Below, in pieces: positions 1-9,400 of a DNA stretch of 64,000 bases. The notes beneath the pieces were generated by a model. That model saw only the letters and a program-made list of their open reading frames with translations, made no database searches and was not told where the DNA came from. The translations under genes and the position numbers were made by a program. The DNA lies in NCBI GenBank assembly GCA_014218235.1, contig CM024766.1:22913346-22977345 (forward strand). Direction: 5' to 3'. The stretch's first letter is position 1; the number at the start of each line of letters is the position of its first letter. Origin of the DNA: Colocasia esculenta. Taxonomy: Eukaryota; Streptophyta; Magnoliopsida; Alismatales; Araceae.

Positions 1-3000
1 AAAGGGGCAGTAATCCCCACCTCCTCAAAGAAAAAGGCAGAGCCAAAAGTGCCTCTGCCTACACTCGCTGAGCGTATGAAGGCTCCCTATTCTTTCAGAA
101 AGGAGCATACCAGAAAGCTATTTGATCTCTGTCTGGATAACCAGTTGATATCATTACCAACACCAAAGAAGCCAGCAGATATCAGCAAGATCAATCAACC
201 AAATTATTGCCCATATCACCGTATAGTGGGGCATGCAATTGAAGATTGTTATGTCTTCAAGAATGAAGCTCAGAAAATAATTCAAGAAGGCCGCATATCT
301 ATGCAGAATGGTCTGGTTGATCCCCCGCAACCTCATACTTGGGATTGGCCAGAGCAATCGGTCAATGTTATACATGCGGCTGAGCCCGCCACAAGCTCAA
401 ATAATCCTGAGGCAGGACCTTCATGTAATCCACCTCAAGATACTTCTGGAGCCCACTCTCCGTCAGGATCCAGACGTCGAGGTACAAACACGGCAATGCA
501 AAGAGTACAAAGGCAACTCCATCAACTACAACAAGGACAACAAGAGTTGATCCAAATTGTGCAAAATATGGGGGGGCACCAGGATGTTCCTGTTCAGGGA
601 CCCTACCCTCCACAAACTGGTTATGCTTACTCACCGATATATCCGGCGCTTCCTCCTATGTCGCCACTTCAAGACCCAATCGACTGGCTTCTTGAAAATC
701 TTCCAAATCCTGTTGAGCCGATGAGGTCATATTCTTTCCGTCGGCAGCATACATTGCCACTCTTCCGGCTCTGCCTACGAGCGGGATATATGGATTATCT
801 AGTCCCAGAAGAATTAAGGCCCAACTATTGCCCATATCATCAACTATTGGGCCACGTCATTGAAGATTGTCCAAACTTCAAAGCAGAAGTGGAAGAAATG
901 ATCCAGCAGGGACTAATCAATATGGGTAACTTCCTGGTGAATCCTCCACAACCGCATATTCAGTCTCCACCAAATGGGCCAGGCAATCCAGGATCTCATT
1001 CGGTGAATGTCATCAATGCATCATCCTCTGGTCTTCCTGAATCAGAAGGGCAGTCATCTATGGCAAATCCATATTTATCTAGCCGGTGGTATGATGATTG
1101 GCATCCTCTACATCAACGCTCATTTGATCTAAAAGATACTCAATCCATATTCAACCAGCTTAAGATCAGAGAGTTGATAAAAGTATTTGATCCTGAGCCT
1201 TATATCTCTGAAAAAGAAAGACGGTCACATCTCTACTGTGAATATCATGCCAGAGTCATACACTCTACTAAAGATTGCCCGGATCTCCATGATTGGATCG
1301 AAACAAAGATCCGCGAGGGAGTAATTGATCAGAAGGGAAATTTCCTAACCCCCTCATCACAAACATATGATCCGAGTCCAGAATTCCAAGCACAATATCA
1401 AGATCTATGTGAATATTATCATCGTCAGCTGGGCTATGGACGACATAGAAGCAAGGCTGACATTGAGCAATTCAGAATTGGCCTGTTTCAATATAGAAAC
1501 GGAATATCAGGAGAAGCTGCCGCGAAACCAATCTCGCAGCAAGCTGAGGAGTTTGTAGGTGATTATTACCAACTCCCTCCTGGAATTGTTGAAGAAGCAA
1601 TCAACTCAACCTTTCAGGCACAACCCTCAGAGGCTGAATGGGTCACTGTTGGCCCTCGAAAATCAAGAAATTCTAGAAGACCCGGTAAATCTATCGTCAA
1701 AGGTCATTCTAGCAGAAAAAATATTCCTGAGCCATTTTCAGAACAAGAAATGATGAATTCACTAGAAGCTCTACAAATGAGAAATAGAGAGAAAAACAGA
1801 AAAAGGAATGAAAAAAGAAAAATGAAGAAACAAATGGAGGAGGCTGTGGCTGCAGAGGCTCCTCAGCAGCTGACGGCTGTCCAAAGACTCCAGCTGTTGA
1901 TTAATGAGCTGGAAGAATATGAAGCCTCCAAGCCCTCTGATAAACCAACGCTCGACCAATATGTCCCTTGGGAAGAAATCGAGCGAAAGAGGCGGCTTCG
2001 GAATTGGTTATTGCAAGTTCAACATGAAGCACTCCAAGAGGGTGACCTCCCTCCTTCGCCGAATTTGAGTCTCTTCAATGGAGATGAAGAAATTACTATG
2101 GAACAGTTGGACTCCATGTTCAGCTCATTCTCTTGCTACATGGTATTCATCCCTCCTCCAAAAGAATTGCAAACTTCTACAATTGATACTGCTGCACAAG
2201 CAAGGGACAAGCCAACGACGCTTGTATACCAGCGTCGATCTCCAGGTAATTCAAATCATCATCTTAAGAAGGGTCGTGGTAGGCATCAAAAACCGGCATC
2301 TTCCACTACCAAGTATCCAGATAAAATCATACTCTTTCATGGTGAAGAAGCAAAGCCTTTGCCCGAGCCTCAAATTCGGGCAGATTCCTATATTTTTGAT
2401 CCTTCAGACGAAGAAGAGGGACTACCCGACATGGTTTCTCAATCTGAAGATAAAAACTCAAGTCCTTATGCTTGGTCAAATGAGCCAGACAATCTTCCTC
2501 CTCTTCCTAACGAGAAGCTATTGACTCCTATTTCTCAAAAGAAATTTGTTAAGCCGAAAGAGCTTTCTGGATCCTCATCAAGGAAACCTTCCCATTTGGA
2601 CCAGATACGCTCTGAAGCTGATGACAAGATTCTTCAACAATTACAGTCACTTCCCGTCAATATTACGATCTGGGAAGCAATTGCTTGGAGCAAAGACCTG
2701 AGAGAAACTCTCGTCAAAATACTCCAAGAACCAGAAGCTTATAAGGCTCATATGGCAAATTTTCAAGCACAAGCATATGAAGCACTGGCAGCAAATGTCA
2801 CTTTCACTGATGAAGATCTATTATTATCTTCCCCATATCATAATCGTCCTCTATACATGAAGGGGAAGATCAATGGCATTCAATTAAACCGGATCTTGAT
2901 CGATCCGGGGGCATCCATCAATCTAATGCCCTATAAAACTTTTCAATCTCTTTATCTCATGCCTTATTGGCAAAAGGTAGAAGATGTGAAGATCACCGGA

Positions 3001-4515
3001 TTCAATCAAAACTCAGAAAAAGCAGTGGGAAGAGTCACCGTCAAATTGGCTCTAGGGGATTTCGTCACCAGGGTGACCTTCTTCATTATTGATGCAAATA
3101 CAACATACAAAGTTCTGCTTGGGAGGCCTTGGCTGCATGAAAATTGGGTCATACCATCAACTCTCCATCAATGTATTAAATATGCAAAAGAAGGGAAGCA
3201 GCATACAGTTTTTGCTGATCAAGCCCCCTTTCGGGAGGATGAATGCAACTTGACTGATGCCCTCTTATATCTTGGAGGACCAAATCCTCAACCCCTCTCC
3301 CTGTCTAAAGAGAAGGGTAAGCAGATTAAATGTTCAAGTGAAGACAGTGAAACTGGTGAACTTTTTGTGATAAACAAAAGCTTTGCCAAATCATCTGCAG
3401 AGAATTCTCAAAGCAAAGAAACTCGCCCAGAACGGCGAAATATCAATTATGAAGCTGATCATGTAGGTCAAGTTATTAGTGGGGGTATTCCTTTACCACC
3501 CAGCTGCATGCAAACCCACTCTTTGAAGCAAGAACAAAGTGTTCGGCGATTAAAAACATTCGTTGTCACTTATCAAGGAAAAGAAGCAAGAAGGAATGCA
3601 AGAAAGGCAGCAAAGCCAATTCTCTTCTATAAAGGAGAATCAATCCCTCAAATATGTCCAAAGGATGATTTTGGTTGGGAAGACAGACCCGACAACAAGC
3701 TTGAACTGATACAAGAAATGGCTGATATGCCAGGAAAAATTAAAGAGATGTGCAAAAAGCAGAAAATCCCTCAGGAACAAGATATCTCCCGAAGAAATTT
3801 CTTCAAGCAATTATGGGAACCTTCGCAAGTCCGAGGGCAACCTCCATCCTCTGGAAAAGATACCAGAGGATTAGGTTATGATACCAAATCCTCCTATACA
3901 GTCAATGTTGTTGGATCATCATCAGAAATCTGCAGCACAAAGAATAATCAGGAGTGTTTCAACTCCAACTCTCAAGATATTGCCTCAGCTCTACCAAATG
4001 AATTATCAAATGAAGAGCTGCCAGAAGAATTCTGCAAGCAATCTTCATCCATAAATTCTCAAGATGGGAATCTCTATGAAGTCTACGTCACCAACTCTGA
4101 CGACGAAGGAGATTTCATAGATCTGCAACCAGCTCCTCAAGAAATTGAAGATGGCGGACAAGCCACTATTGATCAATTAATTGAACTTAATCTCGGGAGT
4201 CAAGAAGATCCCCGGCCTATTTTTATTAGTGCCCTTCTTAGTAAACAAGAAAGGCAGGCTTATCAGGCTCTCCTGCTGGAATTCCAAGATTGCTTCGCAT
4301 GGAATTATAAAGAAATGCCGGGACTAGAGCCATCAGTTGCCGAGCATGAATTATCCATACATCATACAGCCAAGCCTATCAAGCAAACTCAAAGGCGTAT
4401 GCGGTATGAACTGGAATTGAAAATAAATACTGAAGTCGACAAGCTCTCTGAAGTAGACTTCATCGTCCCAAAGACGATTTCCCAGTTCCTATTACTGAAA
4501 CAATGGTGGATATGA
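1..4515 (+). CDS. Tat-element gag and aspartic protease, plus N-terminal part of RT
   Basis: The frame is open from base 1 with no stop, so the true start lies upstream. Residue numbers here count from nt 49. Three copies of a module (a basic stretch, then C-x2-H-x4-H-x4-C) occur at residues 54-67, 261-274 and 397-410. These look like Gag nucleic-acid-binding knuckles with His in place of the second Cys. A charged Lys/Arg/Glu helix lies near residues 570-610. The retroviral-type aspartic protease is at about residues 935-1040, with the active triad D952-P-G followed by an ASINLMP stretch; DPG instead of DS/TG is common in plant Ty3 proteins. From about residue 1395 the frame enters RT and loses homology after codon 4462-4464. 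The tail to 4515 is out of frame with RT, so the annotated stop is a consequence of the deletion there. In a live element this would be one Gag-Pol polyprotein. Confidence 0.85.
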   Translation, partial: KGAVIPTSSKKKAEPKVPLPTLAERMKAPYSFRKEHTRKLFDLCLDNQLISLPTPKKPADISKINQPNYCPYHRIVGHAIEDCYVFKNEAQKIIQEGRISMQNGLVDPPQPHTWDWPEQSVNVIHAAEPATSSNNPEAGPSCNPPQDTSGAHSPSGSRRRGTNTAMQRVQRQLHQLQQGQQELIQIVQNMGGHQDVPVQGPYPPQTGYAYSPIYPALPPMSPLQDPIDWLLENLPNPVEPMRSYSFRRQHTLPLFRLCLRAGYMDYLVPEELRPNYCPYHQLLGHVIEDCPNFKAEVEEMIQQGLINMGNFLVNPPQPHIQSPPNGPGNPGSHSVNVINASSSGLPESEGQSSMANPYLSSRWYDDWHPLHQRSFDLKDTQSIFNQLKIRELIKVFDPEPYISEKERRSHLYCEYHARVIHSTKDCPDLHDWIETKIREGVIDQKGNFLTPSSQTYDPSPEFQAQYQDLCEYYHRQLGYGRHRSKADIEQFRIGLFQYRNGISGEAAAKPISQQAEEFVGDYYQLPPGIVEEAINSTFQAQPSEAEWVTVGPRKSRNSRRPGKSIVKGHSSRKNIPEPFSEQEMMNSLEALQMRNREKNRKRNEKRKMKKQMEEAVAAEAPQQLTAVQRLQLLINELEEYEASKPSDKPTLDQYVPWEEIERKRRLRNWLLQVQHEALQEGDLPPSPNLSLFNGDEEITMEQLDSMFSSFSCYMVFIPPPKELQTSTIDTAAQARDKPTTLVYQRRSPGNSNHHLKKGRGRHQKPASSTTKYPDKIILFHGEEAKPLPEPQIRADSYIFDPSDEEEGLPDMVSQSEDKNSSPYAWSNEPDNLPPLPNEKLLTPISQKKFVKPKELSGSSSRKPSHLDQIRSEADDKILQQLQSLPVNITIWEAIAWSKDLRETLVKILQEPEAYKAHMANFQAQAYEALAANVTFTDEDLLLSSPYHNRPLYMKGKINGIQLNRILIDPGASINLMPYKTFQSLYLMPYWQKVEDVKITGFNQNSEKAVGRVTVKLALGDFVTRVTFFIIDANTTYKVLLGRPWLHENWVIPSTLHQCIKYAKEGKQHTVFADQAPFREDECNLTDALLYLGGPNPQPLSLSKEKGKQIKCSSEDSETGELFVINKSFAKSSAENSQSKETRPERRNINYEADHVGQVISGGIPLPPSCMQTHSLKQEQSVRRLKTFVVTYQGKEARRNARKAAKPILFYKGESIPQICPKDDFGWEDRPDNKLELIQEMADMPGKIKEMCKKQKIPQEQDISRRNFFKQLWEPSQVRGQPPSSGKDTRGLGYDTKSSYTVNVVGSSSEICSTKNNQECFNSNSQDIASALPNELSNEELPEEFCKQSSSINSQDGNLYEVYVTNSDDEGDFIDLQPAPQEIEDGGQATIDQLIELNLGSQEDPRPIFISALLSKQERQAYQALLLEFQDCFAWNYKEMPGLEPSVAEHELSIHHTAKPIKQTQRRMRYELELKINTEVDKLSEVDFIVPKTISQFLLLKQWWI

Positions 4516-7319
4516 CCACCGGCCATGAAGCTTTGTCATTTATGGACGGGTCTTCGGGCTACAATCAAATCCGGATGGCAATTAAAGACAAAGATCATAC
4601 TGCCTTCAGGTCACCCAAAGGTATCTTCAACTATAAAAGGATGCCCTTTGGCTTGAAAAATGCAGGAGCCACATATCAAAGGGCCATGACCAAGATATTC
4701 GATGAAATGATTCATGATGTAGTCGAATGCTATGTTGATGACTTAGTCGTCAAAACCAAAAAACAGGAGGAACATCTATGTGATCTCCGCCGTGTTTTTG
4801 GAAGACTTCGTCAATTTAAACTGAAAATGAACCCTATGAAATGTGCATTTGGGGTTTCAAGCGGCAAATTTCTAGGATTCATCGTCAAATATCGGGGCAT
4901 AGAAATAGACCCCGATAAAATCAAGGCAATCCAGCAATTGCCACCTCCTCAAAACTTAACAGAGCTAAGATCATTTCAAGGAAGATTGGCCTATATCAGG
5001 CGATTCATCTCCAATCTCTCAGGAAAATGTTTGCCATTCGGCAAATTAATGAAGAAGGATGCACCCTTCGTCTGGGATCAAGAATGCCAAATTGCCTTTG
5101 AACAAATCAAGGAATATCTCCTCACTCCACCAGTGCTGGGGGCACCTATCGCTGGAAAGCATCTCATACTCTATATTGCAGCTATGGATGTCTCCCTCGG
5201 GGCTCTATTGGCACAAGCAAATGAAGAAGACAAAGAACAACCTTTGTATTATCTCAGCAGAAAGCTAATCGGGCCAGAGCTCCGATATGCTCCAATGGAG
5301 AAAGTGTGTCTAGCACTGGTATTTGCCGTTAAGAAATTAAGGCATTATCTGCTGGCCCATGAAGTTAAACTCATCTCCAAGTATGATCCACTCAAATACC
5401 TGTTGAGGCAACCCGTACTATCAGGACGGCTCGGGAAATGGGCCCTGCTCCTTATGGAATTTGATATTACATATATTCCACAAAAAGCCATCAAAGGGCA
5501 GGGTCTGGCTGAATTTTTAGCCGCTCATCCAATAACAGAAGATTCCCCTCTGTCTATTGATCTTCCGGAAGAAGAAACTCTCTCTCCTATAAATGAGAGA
5601 GAACATCAAGATCAGGGAACTCCAAATTCCGAAGAAGTTGCCACAATTGAGCTACCCTCTTGGGAATTATATTTTGATGGGGCTTCCCGAATTCTTCAAT
5701 ATACAGATGGTTCCACCTCTGTCTCTACTGGAGCCGGAATTGTCTTTGTCACCCCATATGGAGGAATCTTATACAATTCATGTGCTCTCATGAAGCAACT
5801 TACAAATAACGAAGCAGAATATGAAGCCTTAATTATTGGACTTCGATTAGCTCTCGAAATGGGGATCAAAGGTATACAAGTTTACGGAGACTCACAACTG
5901 GTCATCCGACAAATATTGGGCCAGTATGAAGTCCGTAAACCACAACTACTTCCATATTACAATACAGCCATGAAGCTCAAAGAGCAATTCAGCTTTTTCG
6001 ATATATCCCATATACCAAGAAGTGAAAATTCCCAGGCAGATGCTCTGGCCAAATTGGCCTCTGCCATAAAATTGCCTCCTGAAGGAGAAGTGGACATAAT
6101 GGTCCGCCACAGAAGACTCATGCCGAGTATCCTCGACGATGAGTCTGATGTTGCAATCGAAGAAGTATATAATACAGAGCTAGATACAACAAATGAATCT
6201 GAAGATTGGCGCGAGCCACTTATCAAAATCAAGAAAGGTTGGCTACCCCCTGATCGAGCACAAAGAATTCAGCTCTTACGAAGGGCTACATCATATCAAA
6301 TAATAGCAGATCAACTATATAGGCTGGTCCATGAAAAGAAAGGGTCAGTCCTTCTCAGATGTTTATCTCTCAAAGAGGCCAAAATCATCATGAAAGAAGT
6401 TCACTCCGGGCTGTGTGGTGCACACCAAGCAGGAGAAAAGATGAAAATCAATATCAAACTAAAAGGCTTCTACTGGCCCACCATGTACGCGGACTGTATC
6501 CAATATGCCCGTACATGTCATCAATGTCAAGCATTTGGTCATGTGCCAAGGAAATCACCAAATATGTTACATCCCACAGCGCCAACATGGCCCTTTGCTG
6601 AATGGGGTATGGATATTGTGGGACCATTCCCGCCTTCCTCCCAAGGCCACAAGTTTATATTGGCTGCCACAGATTATTTCTCTCGATGGGCTGAAGCTAT
6701 CCCATTAAGGGAGGTAACCGGAGAATCAGTCGCCAAATTTGTCAAGCAAAACATAATATACAGATTTGGTACTCCTCACAGGATTATATCTGATAATGGG
6801 TCGCAGTTTAGAAACAAAACAATATATTCCTTGGCGACAAAATTCCATATTGACTGGAGGACATCTTCAATATATAACCCACAAGCTAATGGGTTGGCAG
6901 AAGCCTTTAACAAAACTCTCTGCAAGTTACTTGCCAAGATAGTCGGCAACAGAAAACGAGAGTGGGGAGAAAAGGTTCACGAAGCTTTATGGGCTTACAG
7001 AACTACCTATAAAACCCCTACAGGGTGTTCACCCTTCTCCTTAGTCTATGGAGCTGAAGCCATGATTCCCATAGAAATTGAAATGGCATCCTATCGGGTG
7101 GCAATTCAAAATGAATTTCAAAGCCAAGATCAAGATCAAATGGAAAGGAGACTCGAGGAGCTCTCTAATTTAGAAGGAAGGCGCCTTGAAGCCTACAAAT
7201 CCCTCCAAGTATATCAAGCTAGAATGGTTCGAGCATTCGACAAATTAGCAAGACCCAGAGCTTTTAAATCTCGTCATGGTCAAATGCAGAGAAGCAATGG
7301 CCGGAAAATCATGTGGTAA
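4465..7319 (+). pseudogene. Tat pol: RT, RNase H, second RNase H, integrase (frameshifted)
   Basis: This is a different frame from the upstream gag-protease frame. Residues count from the internal Met at 4503, which is not a real start. RT palm: YVDD at residues 77-80 (nt 4731-4742), followed by the thumb region. RT-linked RNase H: about 217-345. A second RNase H at about 387-520 keeps the expected acidic residues D392, E439, D463 and D513. Integrase: an H/H-C-x2-C zinc finger near 635-680, then the catalytic core with D724, D764 and E800, the last two exactly 35 residues apart. The frame breaks again near 7265-7275 just before the integrase C-terminal domain. Missing: the RT fingers segment between 4464 and the conserved PKDDFP stretch, so this RT cannot be functional. 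The second RNase H and integrase cores look undamaged at their active sites. Confidence 0.9.
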
Positions 7320-7536
7320 ACTTCAACCCACCTGGCTCGGTCCATATATCGTCACTCTAGCATACGAGGGAGGAGCATACAGACTCGTCGACCACAAAGG
7401 TGATGTGCCCTTTCCTCCACTCAATGGGACGCACTTGAAGCTGTATTATGCTCCAGAAGGTGAATTCCTGGCCAACCACCTCAACCAAGACCTAGTCACC
7501 CAAAAAAGGCGAGAAATCGAAAAAAATCATATGTAA
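7276..7536 (+). pseudogene. Tat integrase C-terminal domain, shifted frame
   Basis: This continues the integrase in the next frame: a basic stretch, then a small beta-barrel-like segment (PTWLGPYIV ... AYRLVD) and a closing NGTHLKLYY motif, which is typical of the end of plant Ty3 integrases. The upstream ORF stops at 7319, so a small indel near 7265-7275 separates this domain from the catalytic core. The stop at 7534-7536 ends pol. No chromodomain follows, as expected for Tat and unlike the Tekay element in this window. Confidence 0.8.
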
Positions 7537-7734
7537 CCAGAATGTTGCCATAGATGGGGACAAAGGAATCAAACTTCCATTTGCTCATCATGTCAACCAA
7601 ACCCTCAACACCCCTCAAATTCCCGTAGAAGCATAAAGCTAGGGATGCTCTGTGTATAGACCCAAGAAATAAATGGGAAAATGAAAGTCAGGAGATTGTC
7701 TCGTATATCTCTCTCATCATCAAAATCAAATTCC

Positions 7735-8160
7735 AAAACCATAGCCAGCAAACCAAAAAGGTAGGTTATGTCAAATCCAAAACGCCAAAACCATAGCCAG
7801 CAAACCAAAAAGGTAGGTTATGTCAAATCCAAAACGCCAAAACCATAGCCAGCAAACCAAAAATACCAAAACCATAGCCAGCAAACCAAAAAGGTAGGCT
7901 ATGTCAAATCCAAAATGCCGAAACCTATAGCCAGTAAACCACAAAAGGTAGGCTATATCAAATCCAAATCCCAGTCATAGTCAGTAAGCCACCAAGGCAG
8001 GACATATCAAAGCCAATTCAAAACCCTGAAGTCCCACCAGCAAACCACCATAGTAGATGATGTCAAGAAAATCCCAAAGTTCATACCTTAAAGCCATCAA
8101 GACAAGTCATATCTAAATACAATTCCAAATTCATATTCAGCAGGCCATCAAGGCATATCA
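7735..8160 (+). repeat. 52-bp tandem repeat, decaying rightward
   Basis: The core ATAGCCAGCAAACC recurs at about 7741, 7793 and 7845, exactly 52 bp apart. A shortened copy follows about 30 bp later at 7875, then diverged copies near 7925 and 7975 and weaker ones to about 8160. Each unit also holds a GGTAGGTTATGTC segment. Tandem repeats downstream of integrase are common in Tat and Ogre elements and are thought to arise during reverse transcription. Confidence 0.85.
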
Positions 8161-8438
8161 TATCCAGATTTGATCTAAAACCAAAATCAAGACCAAAATC
8201 CAAATCTGAAATTAAGCCTGAATATACAATCATCATCCAAACTTAAATTCCAAATTACATCAGAGTCTATTCATCCATTCCAGAGCTAGACTCTTGTCCA
8301 TTCAATTATTCAAACTACTTGAATACTAAAAAAAAAAAGAAAAAAAAAAAAGAAAGGGGTTAAAAAATAGAGATACCCCGATGGACTCAAGTATATAATT
8401 CACTATATACTTGAGGGTAAAAAGATCAAAAAATCTGG

Positions 8439-8572
8439 CTGAGGCGAAAACCCGAAAAAGGGCGTTTCAGGCAAAAATAGATAACCCCTCAACATGAAAA
8501 CCCGAAAGGGCATGTTGGAAAAAGCTAAAGGGGGCCAGTCTTAGTGAAAACCCGAGAGGGCGCTGGGATTGG
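8439..8572 (+). other. Triple stem-loop RNA-like module, copy 1
   Basis: Three successive hairpins of one design: an outer stem, an unpaired AAAA on the 5' side, then a 3-bp CCC/GGG inner stem with a GAAA-like loop. Hairpin 1: 8439-8470, arms CTGAGGCG and CGTTTCAG, loop region CCCGAAAAAGGG. Hairpin 2: 8490-8517, arms CAACATG and CATGTTG, inner CCCGAAAGGG. Hairpin 3: 8535-8572, arms CCAGTCTTAGTG and CGCTGGGATTGG (12 pairs counting G-T), inner CCCGAGAGGG. It lies on the sense strand of the Tat transcript, 0.9 kb after pol. Function unknown. Confidence 0.8.
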
Positions 8573-9086
8573 TAATGTGAAAAAGAAACAAAAAAAAAAG
8601 AAAATGAAAAGGAGGACTTTCATCATCCTTCGTTTTGTATTTACAGAATCACAAGTCACACTTGAGCGGTGATTCTACATACCAGTCAAGCAAGCAAGCA
8701 AAATAATGAGCTTGCTACATGAATGTTGTATTGAAGATCCCCTATCCCGGCACTAAGTCATCAAGGATGGGAGAAATTCAGACCCAAAATCAAACAATAA
8801 ACACCATTCCAGATTCCATAACCAGAGCCAGAGCTAAATCATACCTGAGCCCTAAACCGCCATACTACCCAATACCCAACTACACCACTACTCATTCCGC
8901 AATTGCATTACCACTCATTCCACAATCAGATAACCATCCATTCCGCAATCAAACTCTCAGCCACTTAAACCAGTCAAGTACCCAAAAAAAAAAGAAAAAA
9001 AAAAGAGGTTAAAAATGGAGATACCCCGATGGACTTAAGTATATGACTTGTTGTATACTTGAGGGCAAAAAGATCAGAAAATCCGG

Positions 9087-9218
9087 CTGAGGTGAAAACC
9101 CGAAAGGGCACTTCAGGCAAAAATGGATAACCCCTCAACGTGAAAACCTGGAAAGGCGCGTTGGAAAAAGTTAAAGGGGGCCAGCTTCGGTGAAAACCCG
9201 AAAGGGCACTGGGGCTGG
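9087..9218 (+). other. Triple stem-loop RNA-like module, copy 2
   Basis: Same design as the module at 8439. Hairpin 1: 9087-9116, arms CTGAGGTG and CACTTCAG, inner CCCGAAAGGG. Hairpin 2: 9136-9163, arms CAACGTG and CGCGTTG, inner CCTGGAAAGG. Hairpin 3: 9181-9218, arms CCAGCTTCGGTG and CACTGGGGCTGG, inner CCCGAAAGGG. Differences from copy 1 fall in the arms and preserve pairing: C-G to T-A in hairpin 1, A-T to G-C in hairpin 2, T-A to C-G in hairpin 3. In hairpin 2 the inner C-G pair becomes T-A with the loop still fitting GNRA. This is the pattern expected of a selected RNA structure. Confidence 0.8.
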
Positions 9219-9400
9219 TAAAAAAAAAAAAAAAAAAAGAGAGGTAAGGAAACGAAAGTGAAAAGGAGGATTTCTTTATCCTTCATTTGTACATTCATGA
9301 AAACTACAAGTCTAGGTCACCATTGCAAGTCCAAAGAAGGTGACAGATACTATATACAAGATGAAAAGGAAACCGAGACTACAAGTTCAAAATACAAGCA

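Larger units (their letters stand above)
8320..9320 (+). repeat. Direct duplication of a 3'-region block, offset about 648 bp
   Basis: Block 1 (about 8320-8680) and block 2 (about 8970-9320) share, in order: an A/G homopurine run; GAGATACCCCGATGGACT (starting 8370 and 9018); a short inverted repeat around TATACTTGAGGG; the three hairpins; a second A-rich run; and an AAAAGGAGGA...TATCCTTC-like pyrimidine/purine pair. The blocks have diverged substantially at single bases, so the duplication is not recent. Confidence 0.8.
7537..9400 (+). other. Tat 3' region between pol and the antisense gene
   Basis: Non-coding stretch of AT-rich DNA holding the 52-bp tandem repeats (7735-8160), two A/G homopurine runs (about 8328-8360 and 8980-9008) and two copies of a hairpin module (8439-8572 and 9087-9218). 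Short ORFs here are shadows of repeats. Long repeat-bearing 3' regions are usual in Tat elements. Confidence 0.7.

Noticed and set aside
4503..4515. Programmed frameshift between gag-pro and pol
   Set aside because: The overlap sits inside RT, where a conserved segment is missing, so it is a deletion scar.
8439..9218. Hairpins as bacterial-type terminators or attenuators
   Set aside because: The setting is a eukaryotic retrotransposon; inner GNRA-capped stems with a fixed AAAA bulge do not fit terminator architecture.
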